Shown here piece by piece: positions 1 to 10,500 of a stretch of 64,000 bases of DNA. The stretch covers positions 1 to 64,000 of the forward strand of contig NZ_JAJCIC010000019.1 in assembly GCF_020554865.1 (NCBI RefSeq), in the 5' to 3' direction. The first letter of the stretch is position 1. Each line of letters opens with the position of its first letter. The stretch is from Lacrimispora sp. 210928-DFI.3.58 (GTDB taxonomy: Bacteria > Bacillota > Clostridia > Lachnospirales > Lachnospiraceae). The position numbers and the translations under genes were made by a program. Under the pieces are notes generated by a model. That model did no database searches, was not told the DNA's origin, and saw only the letters and a list, made by a program, of their open reading frames with translations.

Positions 1-56
<56 letters not shown>

Positions 57-60
57 GGCC

Positions 61-96
61 AGGAATACGAATATAGAAGTGGTGTGAATTATTGCA
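61..96 (+). other. In-frame 5' remnant of acyltransferase gene with TGA codon
   Basis: Reading in the same frame as the downstream ORF gives RNTNIEVV, then TGA at 85-87, then IIA and the Met at 97. Acyltransferase_3 proteins usually have a start like RN-x-NIELLRIIA in which the Arg is conserved and functionally important. The TGA sits exactly where that Arg codon should be, so a CGA to TGA change is the simplest explanation. This makes the gene either a recent pseudogene or one translated only from an internal start. Confidence 0.75.
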
Positions 97-1113
97 ATGA
101 TTATGATAATTTTGTATCATGATGCATTGCATGGCTATAGTCTGCTACAGACAACGGGATTTCATGAAATTTATTTGGATGTTATAGCTCTCGGGGGAAA
201 ACTGGGGGTTAATCTATTTGTTCTGATTATAGGATGGTACTGTATTGATAATACACCAGGATATATAAAATGTATAAAAAAGGTATTAGCATTTGACAGA
301 AGGATCCTTTTTTGCACAATTACATGCTTTGTATTTTTTGGCATTTTAGGGGCAGATCTGACTTGGGAAAGGCTGCTAAAAAGTATTTTCCCATTGCTGT
401 TCAATACATATTGGTTTATGACTGCAATAGCGGTTTTATATTTGTTAATTCCAACATTAAATAAACTTATCTATTCGTTAAATAAAAAAGAATTTACGGC
501 TTTTATTATTTTAATGTTTGTTCTTTGGAGCATAATACCAAGCATTACATTCCAGCAATACTCAGGAATGAATTGGAACCAGCAATTGCAGGTTATTATG
601 ATGTATTTTTTAGGAACATATTTAAAAAAGTATGGCTGTAAGCATGACAAGAAATTGGCCTGGGGAAAAATCGCTTTTTTAATCGGAGGATTTCACATTT
701 TCGCAGTGATTATATTGGGACTGCTGGGACACCACAGAATACCCGGATATCTGAGATCCGGTAATTATCCAACAACATTGTTATGCTCTGTCTGTATTTT
801 TATGTCATTTGTCCAGAGAGAAAGAACAGTGATACCTGCCGTTAATGGAATAGCAGGATATATGCTGGATGTATATCTTTGGCATGAAAACATTTTTGTT
901 GAAAGCTGGTTATGGTTATTTTTTTATAAACTTCCTGTAATCTTGCCGGTACATTCATTGATTGCTCTGGTGTGTATTATGGCAATAGGGATATCTGCAG
1001 GGATGGTAAGGGGGCTTTTTGAGAATATAATCATACGGAAAATCTATTATATAGAAGACTGCTTCATAAGCAGGATGATGATAATGGGGGATATTATTTT
1101 AAGAAAAATATAG
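97..1113 (+). CDS. Acyltransferase family 3 protein, N-terminally interrupted
   Basis: A multi-pass membrane protein of the Acyltransferase_3 family, which O-acetylates or otherwise acylates surface sugars on the membrane. The ORF has about ten hydrophobic segments and the family's early His (ILYHDA, residue 8). The conserved Arg that should precede that His is lost because an in-frame TGA lies at 85-87, and upstream of it the frame stays open through the AGCC tract to the window edge. Met97 is therefore only the first start after the nonsense codon, and it has no convincing ribosome binding site. The gene is probably non-functional in this sequence or off-phase. It is followed 25 bp later by a second acyltransferase. 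Confidence 0.8.
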   Translation: MIMIILYHDALHGYSLLQTTGFHEIYLDVIALGGKLGVNLFVLIIGWYCIDNTPGYIKCIKKVLAFDRRILFCTITCFVFFGILGADLTWERLLKSIFPLLFNTYWFMTAIAVLYLLIPTLNKLIYSLNKKEFTAFIILMFVLWSIIPSITFQQYSGMNWNQQLQVIMMYFLGTYLKKYGCKHDKKLAWGKIAFLIGGFHIFAVIILGLLGHHRIPGYLRSGNYPTTLLCSVCIFMSFVQRERTVIPAVNGIAGYMLDVYLWHENIFVESWLWLFFYKLPVILPVHSLIALVCIMAIGISAGMVRGLFENIIIRKIYYIEDCFISRMMIMGDIILRKI

Positions 1114-1138
1114 GGTTAGTTGGAAGAGTAGAGATTTT

Positions 1139-2191
1139 ATGGATAGTCTAAAACATGAAAATTGGATAAATGTGTGCAGAGGAATTGGGATTCTTATCGT
1201 AATGTTAGGGCATTCCGGCCCATCGCCATGGCTTAATAAAGCAATCGATAGTTTTCATATGCCATTGTTTTTTATACTTTCGGGATATTTGTTTAAAGTG
1301 AATCAGAGCCTTGGTACGAGAGAATGCATATATAAGAATTGGAAGAGATATATCGTACCTTATTTTGGCTATGTATCGATTAATCTGATGATACAAATGG
1401 TCAGATTATGGATAGGAAAAGAAGAGCAATTATTAAAAAGCTTCTTTGTATATGTAGGGGGGGGTGTATATTCGAGGGGATCAATGCTTTGTATGCCTAA
1501 CTGTAGTCCCTTATGGTATTTAACATGTATATTTTGTGCAGTAGTAATGTTGAATGCGATAACTCAAAAGCTTAGGGAGAAGGCCTATATTGCGGTAATT
1601 GGATTTTCGGTTGTTACAGCGGTTCTTTCATTTGCCGAAGCGCCCAAATTGCCCTGGAATATTGATACGGCTATGGCGGGTGTGACATTTATGTATATGG
1701 GGATACTATTAAAAAAGTATAGTCTTATTTCCCGGTATAATAATGTCAAATACGTTAAAAAAATAGGATTGTCCCTGCTTCTGCTTATTATATGGGGATT
1801 AGCGGCATTTTTAAATCCCATTGCTGCAGTAAGCTTTAATAATAACAGATATGGAAATTACTTTTTAATGCTGATTGCAGCAGCCGCTGCGAGTTTCTTA
1901 CTCATTGCAGTATGCAGGGAAGTATGCAATAGATTTGAAAATATGGGGAAATTAAAGCCGTTTTTCAAATTAATTGCGCTTTTCGGCACGAATACAATTT
2001 TCATAATGGCATTTGACTATTTATCCGGAGACATTGCGAGGAGCATCTTAAGCAGCTATAATGGTTATAAAGCGTACTGGCTGAAAAAGGTTATTATTAT
2101 GTTTGTGGCCCTTGTTATTTTCTGCGGTATAAAAAAATATATAGGAGTAATAAAAGATGAGAAGAATAAAATATCTTGTCATGGATGTTGA
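1139..2191 (+). CDS. Acyltransferase family 3 protein (surface polysaccharide O-acyltransferase)
   Basis: A 350-aa integral membrane acyltransferase. The N-terminus WINVCRGIGILIVMLGH contains the conserved Arg (R14) and His (H24) of the Acyltransferase_3 family, followed by SFHMPLFFILSGYLF, typical of the fucose 4-O-acetylase-like branch (COG3594). About ten transmembrane segments follow. It probably transfers an acyl group to a sugar of the polysaccharide built by this locus. The last 35 bp overlap the next gene, so the two are likely translationally coupled. The acyl donor and sugar cannot be told from sequence. Confidence 0.88.
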   Translation: MDSLKHENWINVCRGIGILIVMLGHSGPSPWLNKAIDSFHMPLFFILSGYLFKVNQSLGTRECIYKNWKRYIVPYFGYVSINLMIQMVRLWIGKEEQLLKSFFVYVGGGVYSRGSMLCMPNCSPLWYLTCIFCAVVMLNAITQKLREKAYIAVIGFSVVTAVLSFAEAPKLPWNIDTAMAGVTFMYMGILLKKYSLISRYNNVKYVKKIGLSLLLLIIWGLAAFLNPIAAVSFNNNRYGNYFLMLIAAAAASFLLIAVCREVCNRFENMGKLKPFFKLIALFGTNTIFIMAFDYLSGDIARSILSSYNGYKAYWLKKVIIMFVALVIFCGIKKYIGVIKDEKNKISCHGC

Positions 2192-2639
2192 TGGTACATT
2201 GACAGACGGAAAAATTTATATGGGAAATAACGGCGAAATGTGTAAAGCGTTTAACATTAAGGATGGCTGTGGGATCCATGATTTGGCGATACCAGCAGGA
2301 ATGGTGCCTGTAATTATTACCGGACGGACATCGAAGATATTAGAAAACCGCTGTAATGAATTAGGAATTACATTTTTGTATCAGGGTGTTACAGACAAAG
2401 TGGAAAAGCTGTTTTTGCTTACAGATGATATGACAGAAGTAGCGTATATTGGTGATGACATTAATGATCTTCCATGCATGTCTATTATTAAAGAGAAAGG
2501 CGGCCTGGTCGGCTGTCCGGCTGATGCATCGGAAACAGTATTAAATATCTCTGATTTTGTAAGCAGAAAAAATGGCGGTGATGGAGCTGTTCGGGAATTT
2601 ATAGAGTGGCTATTATACGGAGGTACTAGTTCAAAATGA
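2157..2639 (+). CDS. KdsC-like HAD-superfamily phosphatase
   Basis: A 160-aa haloacid-dehalogenase-like phosphatase of the KdsC type. It has the signature DVDGTLTDG (nucleophile D10 and D12), motif II in IITGRTS, and motif IV in YIGDDINDLPCM. The length is that of KdsC proteins, which lack a large cap domain and work as tetramers. KdsC removes phosphate from KDO-8-phosphate in Gram-negatives. Gram-positive bacteria do not make KDO, and no KdsA- or sialic-acid-type synthase is seen here, so the substrate is more likely another phosphorylated sugar acid or sugar. It overlaps the upstream acyltransferase and ends in an ATGA overlap with the next gene. Confidence 0.85.
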   Translation: MRRIKYLVMDVDGTLTDGKIYMGNNGEMCKAFNIKDGCGIHDLAIPAGMVPVIITGRTSKILENRCNELGITFLYQGVTDKVEKLFLLTDDMTEVAYIGDDINDLPCMSIIKEKGGLVGCPADASETVLNISDFVSRKNGGDGAVREFIEWLLYGGTSSK

Positions 2640-3865
2640 CAAAAGTGTTGGAATATAAATCAGGGGGGAGGGGAGGAATCGCAACAGAGCGGGCAGAAAA
2701 CATCGAAAAACTGTATGTTTTAAAACAGCCTGGTAGTAATCAGAAATTGCTGCAAAGAGCATTAAAGCTGCAGTCTTTAACGAAGGAAGCAGCTATGGCA
2801 ATCCATAGGGATGCAGATAGCCTGCTTGTGGTTGATGAAAATATATCTGAACAACAGCTTTTGGATTACGGGATGATAGAGTTTGAAGATTACATATATG
2901 AGCGGTTCCTGGGAAAAAGGATTGTTGTTATATATGGAAACTGCCATACATCAATTATTGCAGAAATTTTAAATCAATGTGTGGAGTTTAACCAGGAATA
3001 CAAAGTATATGCGATAAAACCTATCCACACAATAGATTCCGTATCGTATTTTGATAAGCCGATTTTCAGATATTGCGATGTTTTTATTCATCAGAGTATT
3101 CAAAAGGAAAACCGCTATGGAGCAGAGTTCTCTTCACAAAATATTATTTTACGATTAAACGCAAAGTGCCAGGTGATTGCTGTTCCTAATGTATATAGAT
3201 TACCAGTGTGCTTTTTTCCACAATACACACGAGAAGCAGAATTCGTTAAAAGAGATGGGGACTCTGTCTTTTTTAGAGATTCCGTTCTTGATGATGCGGC
3301 AGAAAGAGGACTTTCGTATAAAGATACTCTTGATGATTATTGGAATAACATACATTTTACAGATGAGCACCTGGACAGGCTTTTGGAACTATTTTTTGCT
3401 AAAGTAGAAGAGAGAGAAAAAGATTGGGATATCAAATGTCTTGATTTTATAAAGAGGAGTTATAAAGAGAGCCAGCTTTTTTATGACCCGAATCACCCTA
3501 CAAATGAATTCCTATTTTATGTGACAATGGAGCTGCTTTCATTACTGGGAATACAGACAAAGAGAAATACGTTGTTAGATTATGATTTACCTGTCTTGTC
3601 TGGTTATGAAATGCCAATCCTTCCTGAAGTAAAAGCATATTTTGGCATGAGCTTTCCAGATCCCCAGATTATGCGTCATCGGAGCTATAATAAGGTTAGA
3701 ATGGGAAATATGAAGGGCTACAGGGATTATGTAAAACAATATCTTAGCTGTGAATGGCAGAATAAGAAGGTGAAAACATTATATGCAGTGAAATGGCGTG
3801 GAGTGTATTACTTAATGAAAGTTTATAACAGAATATATAAGCTGATTAGTTTAACGCGGCCATAA
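2636..3865 (+). CDS. WcbI-like polysaccharide biosynthesis protein
   Basis: A 409-aa soluble protein. Around residue 100 it has VVIYGNCHTSIIAEIL, the glycine-asparagine-cysteine block typical of the WcbI family, whose founding member is a capsule-locus enzyme proposed to be a CoA-dependent acetyltransferase. The C-terminal third has no motif I recognise. The start overlaps the previous stop by ATGA, so both are co-translated. An alternative reading is an SGNH-like hydrolase or transferase, since the GNC block resembles one. It probably modifies a sugar of the same polymer as the flanking genes. Confidence 0.7.
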   Translation: MTKVLEYKSGGRGGIATERAENIEKLYVLKQPGSNQKLLQRALKLQSLTKEAAMAIHRDADSLLVVDENISEQQLLDYGMIEFEDYIYERFLGKRIVVIYGNCHTSIIAEILNQCVEFNQEYKVYAIKPIHTIDSVSYFDKPIFRYCDVFIHQSIQKENRYGAEFSSQNIILRLNAKCQVIAVPNVYRLPVCFFPQYTREAEFVKRDGDSVFFRDSVLDDAAERGLSYKDTLDDYWNNIHFTDEHLDRLLELFFAKVEEREKDWDIKCLDFIKRSYKESQLFYDPNHPTNEFLFYVTMELLSLLGIQTKRNTLLDYDLPVLSGYEMPILPEVKAYFGMSFPDPQIMRHRSYNKVRMGNMKGYRDYVKQYLSCEWQNKKVKTLYAVKWRGVYYLMKVYNRIYKLISLTRP

Positions 3866-3913
3866 AGGCGTTTATAGTATAGGAGAAACAATATTTGGAA
3901 GAGTGAAGATAAT

Positions 3914-4975
3914 ATGATAAAGAAGAGAGTAGCAATGGTAGACTTTTGGTCTGTATGTGATGAAAAAGGTAAGCCAATAGGTCATGGCAGAAAGGTTGGG
4001 AATGAATATTACAATTATATAGCAGATTCATTTGATGTGGTTCAGTATGCAAATGAAGGTATGCTGCAGCATTTGGTAAACCCCAGAAGGTGTACATTTG
4101 CTCATTCGCTGCAGAATGGCTTTCCTAAATGGAAAAGAATTTTAACAACCTTTCAATGCCTGCGCGAGGTATACCGCAAAGAGGCTGAGTCTGTTATATG
4201 GTTTTATGTACCGAATATCTATTTATTTCTCTTTCTTTTATTATCGGTCAAAGGAAAGCGCAGAATTGTAGTGAATGTATATGAGGATTATGGCAACAGT
4301 AAAATAAAGAGATGGATATTTCGTAAGGCATTAAAAAAGGTTGATGCAGTATTTGCAACAAATAAAAGATTATTACAGTCAATTCCTAATGGTATGTTCA
4401 TTCCTGATTATGCATATAGGGAGGAGGAGTATGGCAGGTATACTGGATTAGAAAAAAAAGAGAGAGCAGTTTGCTTGGGAACCATGAATGAGAAAAAAAA
4501 GCTGCTGGATGCCGTGGAGGCATTTTCTAAGAATGGATATCCTCTTTACATTGCCGGACAGTTTTCCTCTGTTGAAACTTATAAACGCTTGTGTTCGATT
4601 AAGGGAAATAATATTGTGATTGAAAACCGGTATATAGATTCAGAAGAGTATTATCAGATATTGGCTTCAAGTAAGCTTTGCCTGATACCATATGATGAAG
4701 AATTTTATAGAAACAGGACATCCGGGGTCCTTCAGGAATGCCTGTTTACAGATACGATACCGATTTCACATAAGAGCATACTGGAGTTTTCTGACATTCC
4801 TGGTATTGGATATGCGGATATTCGCGAGCTTGCCGGAATGGATTTAAAGGATATTGATGCTGTTAAACTGAAAAATGAATATAAGGAAAAACGCTGTCAG
4901 TTTTACAGCTATCATACGGTAAAAGAAACCGTGATAGAAACGATCATAAAGTCTCTGTACGGTTTTCATGAATGA
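3914..4975 (+). CDS. Glycosyltransferase, GT-B fold (family 4-like)
   Basis: A 353-aa protein with the two-domain layout of GT-B glycosyltransferases. The C-terminal half contains CLGTMNEKKKLLDAVEAF, LYIAGQF, and an acidic and aromatic stretch ending in RTSGVLQECLF, which corresponds to the donor-binding E-x7-E region. It lacks membrane segments and presumably adds one sugar to a lipid-linked intermediate on the cytoplasmic face. The initiation region (3895-3915) closely resembles that of the acyltransferase at 1139. Its 3' end overlaps by 10 bp the convergent flippase gene. Donor and acceptor are unknown. Confidence 0.75.
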   Translation: MIKKRVAMVDFWSVCDEKGKPIGHGRKVGNEYYNYIADSFDVVQYANEGMLQHLVNPRRCTFAHSLQNGFPKWKRILTTFQCLREVYRKEAESVIWFYVPNIYLFLFLLLSVKGKRRIVVNVYEDYGNSKIKRWIFRKALKKVDAVFATNKRLLQSIPNGMFIPDYAYREEEYGRYTGLEKKERAVCLGTMNEKKKLLDAVEAFSKNGYPLYIAGQFSSVETYKRLCSIKGNNIVIENRYIDSEEYYQILASSKLCLIPYDEEFYRNRTSGVLQECLFTDTIPISHKSILEFSDIPGIGYADIRELAGMDLKDIDAVKLKNEYKEKRCQFYSYHTVKETVIETIIKSLYGFHE

Positions 4976-6384
4976 GCAGCCCTCTTTCTGAGGTGATTTA
5001 ACAAGCTGCCGGCTTCCTTTCTGTATAGGAAAACAATACATCCGGTGAGAGCCGCCAATATAACGTAAAGTCCGATACTGTCGTCAAAAGCGAGTATCAG
5101 AATGGATTGCAGCAGAAGTATAATATAGGTTAAATAATCATGCAATAGGGATAACTGCATTTTTATATGCCGCCTGACTAATAAAATACGTATTTGCCAG
5201 ACGAGAAAGTAGGAGAATACAGTCGCAATAGCAGCTCCTAAAGGGCCGAAGGCGGAAACCAGAATAAAATTCAGCAAAAGGTTAACAACAGCGCCAATGG
5301 ATGTGGAAAGGCTGAAAGCCTTTGTATCCTTTACCGCAGTAAAAATTCCGCCGATATGGCCGGATAATGCTCCGAATACGATTGATATTGTCAGAAAAGG
5401 AACATATGCCCATGCCTGATAAAAGTCCTTGGCATATAGGATTGCTGCAATCAGCCGGGTAAAAACGATAATCAGCGAACAGATGATGGACATGCCAAAA
5501 TGATACAGCTTATACGTTTGGGTGAAGAACCCGGATTTATCCTTGGAATCAAATTCCCTGACAGTTGATAGGGCCCATGCCTGATTAAAAATCGTTTGGA
5601 ATATATTAAGGATTCCTGGGATTTTGTAGCCTACGGAATAAATTCCATTGGCAGCCATTCCGCATAGTGCAGTGATGACATAGCGGTCAGAAGCGCCGTT
5701 GATCCACCAGCTGACGGAATTAAAAATTAAAGGAATACTGTATGAAAGCATTTGCCGCTTTAAGTCAGATGCCACATTTGTGAAACAGATGTAATTCCAT
5801 ATTTTCAGCCGGATGGCTAAGTAGCATAACGCTGCAGCCGGACCGGCTATATTTGCATAAAAATATCCCTTAAGTCCCCATTTTGCAGCAACCAGCAAAA
5901 GGACACTTAATGTCAACGATACTGCAGAGCTTAGTACACCGGCAACGGAAACCGCAAATACGTCATCGATGCCGCGTGAAAAGTTGCTGATAATCTGATA
6001 AAGCCCTGTCACAAGAAACATCCAAACTAAAACAGGGATATAATGATTGATAACTGGAATGATATGGAAGAATCGGTTTATTATAAGCAGGAAAATAAAA
6101 AATAAGATGCCTTTAAAAAATACCTGCAGGGAAATCGATAAAATACATGCTGGATCTGAGTCCTTATCTAAAGCAAAGCGGATGACAGAATCCATGATGT
6201 TTAAGGTTAAAATAGGTATCAGCAGCGCGATCGTAGTGTTAAAGAGATCGAAAATGCCATATTCTTCTGTTGTTAAAATACTGGTATATAATGGAACCAG
6301 AAAAAAAACAAGCAGTTTTGTTCCAAATTGGCTGATCGTCAGCAAACCAATATTCTTGAACAGATACTTATAATCGGTTTTCAT
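4966..6384 (-). CDS. Oligosaccharide flippase family protein (Wzx-like)
   Basis: A 472-aa polytopic membrane protein with about 12-14 hydrophobic segments. The N-terminus (LLTISQFGTKLLVFFLVPLY, then TTEEYGIFDL) is the hallmark of the polysaccharide-synthesis transporter / MVF superfamily. It should move undecaprenyl-linked repeat units to the outer face of the membrane. It lies 20 bp downstream of the DUF115 gene on the same strand and forms a two-gene unit with it, convergent to the glycosyltransferase at 3914. No polymerase (Wzy) with obvious features is seen next to it. Confidence 0.9.
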   Translation of the reverse strand: MKTDYKYLFKNIGLLTISQFGTKLLVFFLVPLYTSILTTEEYGIFDLFNTTIALLIPILTLNIMDSVIRFALDKDSDPACILSISLQVFFKGILFFIFLLIINRFFHIIPVINHYIPVLVWMFLVTGLYQIISNFSRGIDDVFAVSVAGVLSSAVSLTLSVLLLVAAKWGLKGYFYANIAGPAAALCYLAIRLKIWNYICFTNVASDLKRQMLSYSIPLIFNSVSWWINGASDRYVITALCGMAANGIYSVGYKIPGILNIFQTIFNQAWALSTVREFDSKDKSGFFTQTYKLYHFGMSIICSLIIVFTRLIAAILYAKDFYQAWAYVPFLTISIVFGALSGHIGGIFTAVKDTKAFSLSTSIGAVVNLLLNFILVSAFGPLGAAIATVFSYFLVWQIRILLVRRHIKMQLSLLHDYLTYIILLLQSILILAFDDSIGLYVILAALTGCIVFLYRKEAGSLLNHLRKRAAHS

Positions 6385-6404
6385 ATCTTTTATTGAAGCT
6401 CCTG

Positions 6405-7298
6405 TTAAGATTTCTGTTGAAGAACATCATTTAATGATACGCGGGGCAAAGCCTCAAGAAGGCCTCCTTCTGTAGCATTAAATAATTTTACATGATGTTT
6501 TTGGCAGTATTTATTCAATAATTCATACGTATCAAAAATATCAGCATACCAGGCCAATTCATCACGAATACTGGTAAGTTTTGATACTTTTTCCATGCGT
6601 TTTTTTTCGTTTTCAGAGATTTTATATGCATACTGCGATTCTTTTGCATTTTTTAATTTTGCCTGGGCAGTATTAATAAAGCCTGTACAGTCACAGCCCA
6701 GCAGATATATCTCCGAAAATCCCATATAAACAGCAATGCAGACAATATAATGGATTACAGTGGGAAAATCCGGCATAAGCATTGTGAGCTCAACATCTTT
6801 TTTCATGATAAGCTGTTTATCGATATCAAGTCCCGCATAATACCGGATATCCAATTCCTGATCCAGATCATAGTGATGAACCATATCGTAAGCACTGTAT
6901 TTGTAAAAGATAATGGGATGGTTATCGGAGGTATTTACATTCTTCATAATCTGAAGAAGCTCCATATCCTCTTCTTTTGTCTCATCAAGATGAAAAAACC
7001 TGTCATCGGCCCAGAAATGATAGGTGGTATGCAGCTTTTCAAAATTGTTATTTCTTGGAAGCTGATTAACTGTGAAAGTACATTCATTTTTTAATAATGA
7101 AAAATCAATGTCGTTTAACGATGGCCCATTGCCAAATATAAAGCAACGCTGTCCTTTGTGTTTGTTTTTAAATTCGCTATTCAATGAAAGCAGCCTTTTA
7201 CATTGAGGGTTTAAGGATGAGAACCTTATTTCTTTTATCTTTGCAAGCTGTCCTGGAGTGAGAATTTTTTTGATAAATTTTTTGGGAGTAAGGTACAT
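6405..7298 (-). CDS. DUF115 (MptE-like) family protein
   Basis: A protein of about 297 aa with RCFIFGNGPSLNDIDFSLL near residue 45, the glycine-rich nucleotide-binding-like block of the DUF115 family (6-hydroxymethylpterin pyrophosphokinase MptE-like). It continues with FTVNQL, HFWADDRFF and IYLLGCDCTGF. In capsule and flagellin-glycosylation loci this family is found beside glycosyltransferases and is thought to act on sugars. I chose ATG at 7298 because AAAGGAAG lies a few bases upstream; an upstream TTG at 7319 has no such site. It is co-directional with the flippase. Confidence 0.75.
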   Translation of the reverse strand: MYLTPKKFIKKILTPGQLAKIKEIRFSSLNPQCKRLLSLNSEFKNKHKGQRCFIFGNGPSLNDIDFSLLKNECTFTVNQLPRNNNFEKLHTTYHFWADDRFFHLDETKEEDMELLQIMKNVNTSDNHPIIFYKYSAYDMVHHYDLDQELDIRYYAGLDIDKQLIMKKDVELTMLMPDFPTVIHYIVCIAVYMGFSEIYLLGCDCTGFINTAQAKLKNAKESQYAYKISENEKKRMEKVSKLTSIRDELAWYADIFDTYELLNKYCQKHHVKLFNATEGGLLEALPRVSLNDVLQQKS

Positions 7299-7333
7299 GG
7301 CATTCTTCCTTTGGCACAATTATAATTATTGGT

Positions 7334-7362
7334 ATTATACTACTACTTTTTCTATATAGCAA
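7334..7362 (-). promoter_or_regulatory. Predicted sigma-A promoter for DUF115-flippase unit
   Basis: On the minus strand a TTGCTA -35 (7357-7362) is followed after 17 bp by a perfect TATAAT -10 (7334-7339). It sits about 35 bp upstream of the chosen start at 7298. The divergent promoter of the defence gene lies about 85 bp away. Confidence 0.65.
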
Positions 7363-7445
7363 TTCAGGATTTTCTTAGTTTATTTTTGCCATATGGAGTT
7401 TTGGTTTATTCTTTAAAGAAAGAGTTGCAATTTAGTAAATACACT

Positions 7446-7475
7446 TTGACGAAACTCCCCCTCCTGCTGTACAAT
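7446..7475 (+). promoter_or_regulatory. Predicted sigma-A promoter for HD-ATPase/SLATT module
   Basis: TTGACG (7446-7451) and TACAAT (7470-7475) are spaced by 18 bp, 60 bp upstream of the start codon at 7535. The ribosome binding site AGAGGAGGT precedes the ATG. This suggests the module is expressed from its own constitutive-looking promoter, independent of the polysaccharide genes. Confidence 0.65.
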
Positions 7476-7534
7476 AAAAGAAAATAAGCCCATAAAACCG
7501 GCAACAGAGTATAGAATTTAGAGGAGGTAAGCCT

Positions 7535-10500
7535 ATGTCAGAAAGCACTGCTATCCATACTTACAACATGCCGCTGACCCTGGAGCAGCATTTTAAAATG
7601 CTGGCAGAGAGTTATCCGTCTGTTCAGGAATTGCATGGATTGTGGACGATTCTCAGAGGGCGTATTGAAGATGAGCTGATTTCTTCACGTCATAACTTTG
7701 TGAATTACAGTCTTCATGACGCCAGTCATAGCCGTTCGGTGATACAATCCATCGAGCGGTTCCTGGGAGAGGGGAGAATCCGGCAGTTATCAGCTACTGA
7801 TACATTCATGCTTCTCATATGCGCTTACGCTCATGACTATGGGATGGCCCAGTCCTTCAGGAAAATATATAACATACTGGGAAGCCGTGAATTTGAAAGC
7901 TTTCTGAGAAAAATGGACGAGAATAAAAATATGCTGGAAAAGGAAGATGCGTGGGCTATACATAATCTGTTATGCTACCTGGATAAGGCGAAGCCCAGCC
8001 TTGCGCTGAATGATATGTACTTTTCCATTATGCTGGTAATACAGATGTACCTTAGGCCGAATCACTGGAAGGGGGCAGCGGATGTTGTTGAGGATTTTGA
8101 TAAGCTGCTTCAGGGAGGGCTTAAGCGCCGGTTTATCTGGGGCTCTGAGGGTGTAGTGGAAATCTGCAAGTCTCATGGGCAGCCTATCCAGACAATTTTA
8201 TCTTTTTCCCAGCGGGCAGGAGGGATTGTAGGGGATGAATTTCATCCGCGGTTTGTTGCGGCCATGCTTAGGCTGGGGGATCTGCTGGATCTGGATAACG
8301 GAAGGTTCCCCTACTGGTTTATCAAGGAGGTTTCCCAAAATGCGACTATTATTCCTGAGCTTTCTGCCATGCATTACAGGAAGCATGAAGCGATTTCCCA
8401 TTTATTGATTACACATAAAAAAATTGAAATCATTGCCAGATGCAGTGACGGGCCTGACGGATATAAGGTGGCTGGTTTGGTAAGTGATTGGGCAGACCTT
8501 CTGCAGGAAGAATGCAGATATATGGTAAATCATTGGTCTGAAATCTCACAGCCGGATTTTGGTTTTCCTCCTAATATGGTAAACGTTGACATTTATGTGG
8601 GAGATCGGTCATATCTGGCGTTTGAACGAAAGCTTCAGATGAAAATGCCTCATGAACGTGTTATGAAGCTGTTGGAAGGTACCAGTATTTATAAAGATAA
8701 ATATGTAGGGATCCGGGAATTGCTTCAAAATGCGGTGGACGCATCTCTTCTGCAGCTTTGGTATGATATTGTCCAAAATCGTTATCTTGCATACGGCCTC
8801 TCTAAGAATGCGGTAAAGGATGGTCTGGATCTACTATATTTTGCGGATAAGAAAAAAGCGGCTCTTTTCAGAAATTATGATATCTCGGTAGAGGTAATAC
8901 AGGACAGGACTGTGGGAAAGGTTTACCTGGTGGTAAAGGACAAGGGAGTGGGGATTACACCGGAGGACGCCCGCTACATGTCGGAAATTGGAGCCAGCAA
9001 GGAGAAGAATACACGTCTTAAGAAGATTAGGGAGAATATGCCGGATTGGTTGAAGCCGGCAGGAGTTTTTGGGATTGGACTTCAATCGGTATTTCAGCTT
9101 ACAGATTGTATTCATTTTTATTCCAGGCAGCATAATTCGCCGGAATGGGAGATTTTGCTTCATTCCTATGGAAAAAATAAGGGAAGGATTGAGATAAGGG
9201 AAGTTCCGCCGAATGAGGACGGCCTCTATTTTGAAAATGGCGTCCCTGGAACAAATGTAAAAATAGCAATAGATCCTGAGAGACTGAAGGACAGGGATGG
9301 GAAAGATCATTTTATTTATTATGATCCCGAATTTGACCATGGAGACGAGCTGGATATGCTGTTTGCGGAGATGTGCCGTGTCTGCATGGAGCGGATAAAG
9401 GAGGGGGCAAAATGCGATTATTTTAATGTGTATTTCCAATCCATGGTGATTGACAGCGAAGGAGGATTAACAAAGGGGAAACGGACATGTCTCCGCAGAA
9501 GCTATTTTCAAACAGAAAAGGAGCCGGAGATGGCTGGCTATGCGATGAAGTCATTTGCAAAAACAATTCAGCCATTTATTGCAAGTAAGGGAGAATCCTT
9601 AAGCTTCATTGATAATATGGCATGCTTCTGGGATAAAGAAGCAAGCAGATGCTATAGCTTGACGGTGAGGCCATGTACAATTGAAGTAAAGGAAGGGAAA
9701 AAACGGTTGTTTTTGCCGGATCCTGTACCCAATCTATATCATGTCAATTATAAGTTTTGCGCTGTAAATGATACAGAAACGATTTACTCCAAAAGAAACC
9801 GGCAGGAGCGTCTTCATGCAGGCTTTTTGAATTGGGATATCACGATTCTGGATGGGGAAGCAGAAAGATACCTTAATATTGACAGGGACAGGCTGCGTGA
9901 AGATGCCATAGAGGAAGAGGAGCTGCTGAATGTACGCAATAAAATCGTGAAAAATTGGTGTGATTATTTTATAAAACAGGATAAAGAAGAGCCAGGGAAA
10001 CAAAATATCAAAGGACAGAGATTTGAAAAAATCCCGGAGATCCTCCTTTCTCTCATTCTTTTATTTTATCAGACGGTAGATATGGAACATTTTCGGAAAT
10101 TTATAGAGCCATATCAGGCTTTTGTGGAGTCTAAGGAACTGATGCTGGGTGATGAGGAGATCCCTGTTACATATCTGTGGGATTCTGAAAAATTATTTAA
10201 GGCGAATGCGGCTCTTCCTGCAAGATTTATGGCAATCTCCCAGGAGATCGGAGATAAAGAGGCTACTGGTATTGGTATCAAAACAGTCAGACATCTTCCG
10301 CATAGGCTGGTACATATTGAGGAGATTCGGCATAACCGCGATCAGGGACTTGAATACTTTTTTGGCCTTCGCACTGTGGGGCCAGAGGCTGGTTCTATTA
10401 TTATGAGTGAGGCAGCAAGGCTTTATGATTATATGAAGGCCTTTGAACCATATGCGAATCAGCCCACTCATGTGGATTACTACTCTATCCAGAAAAAAGT

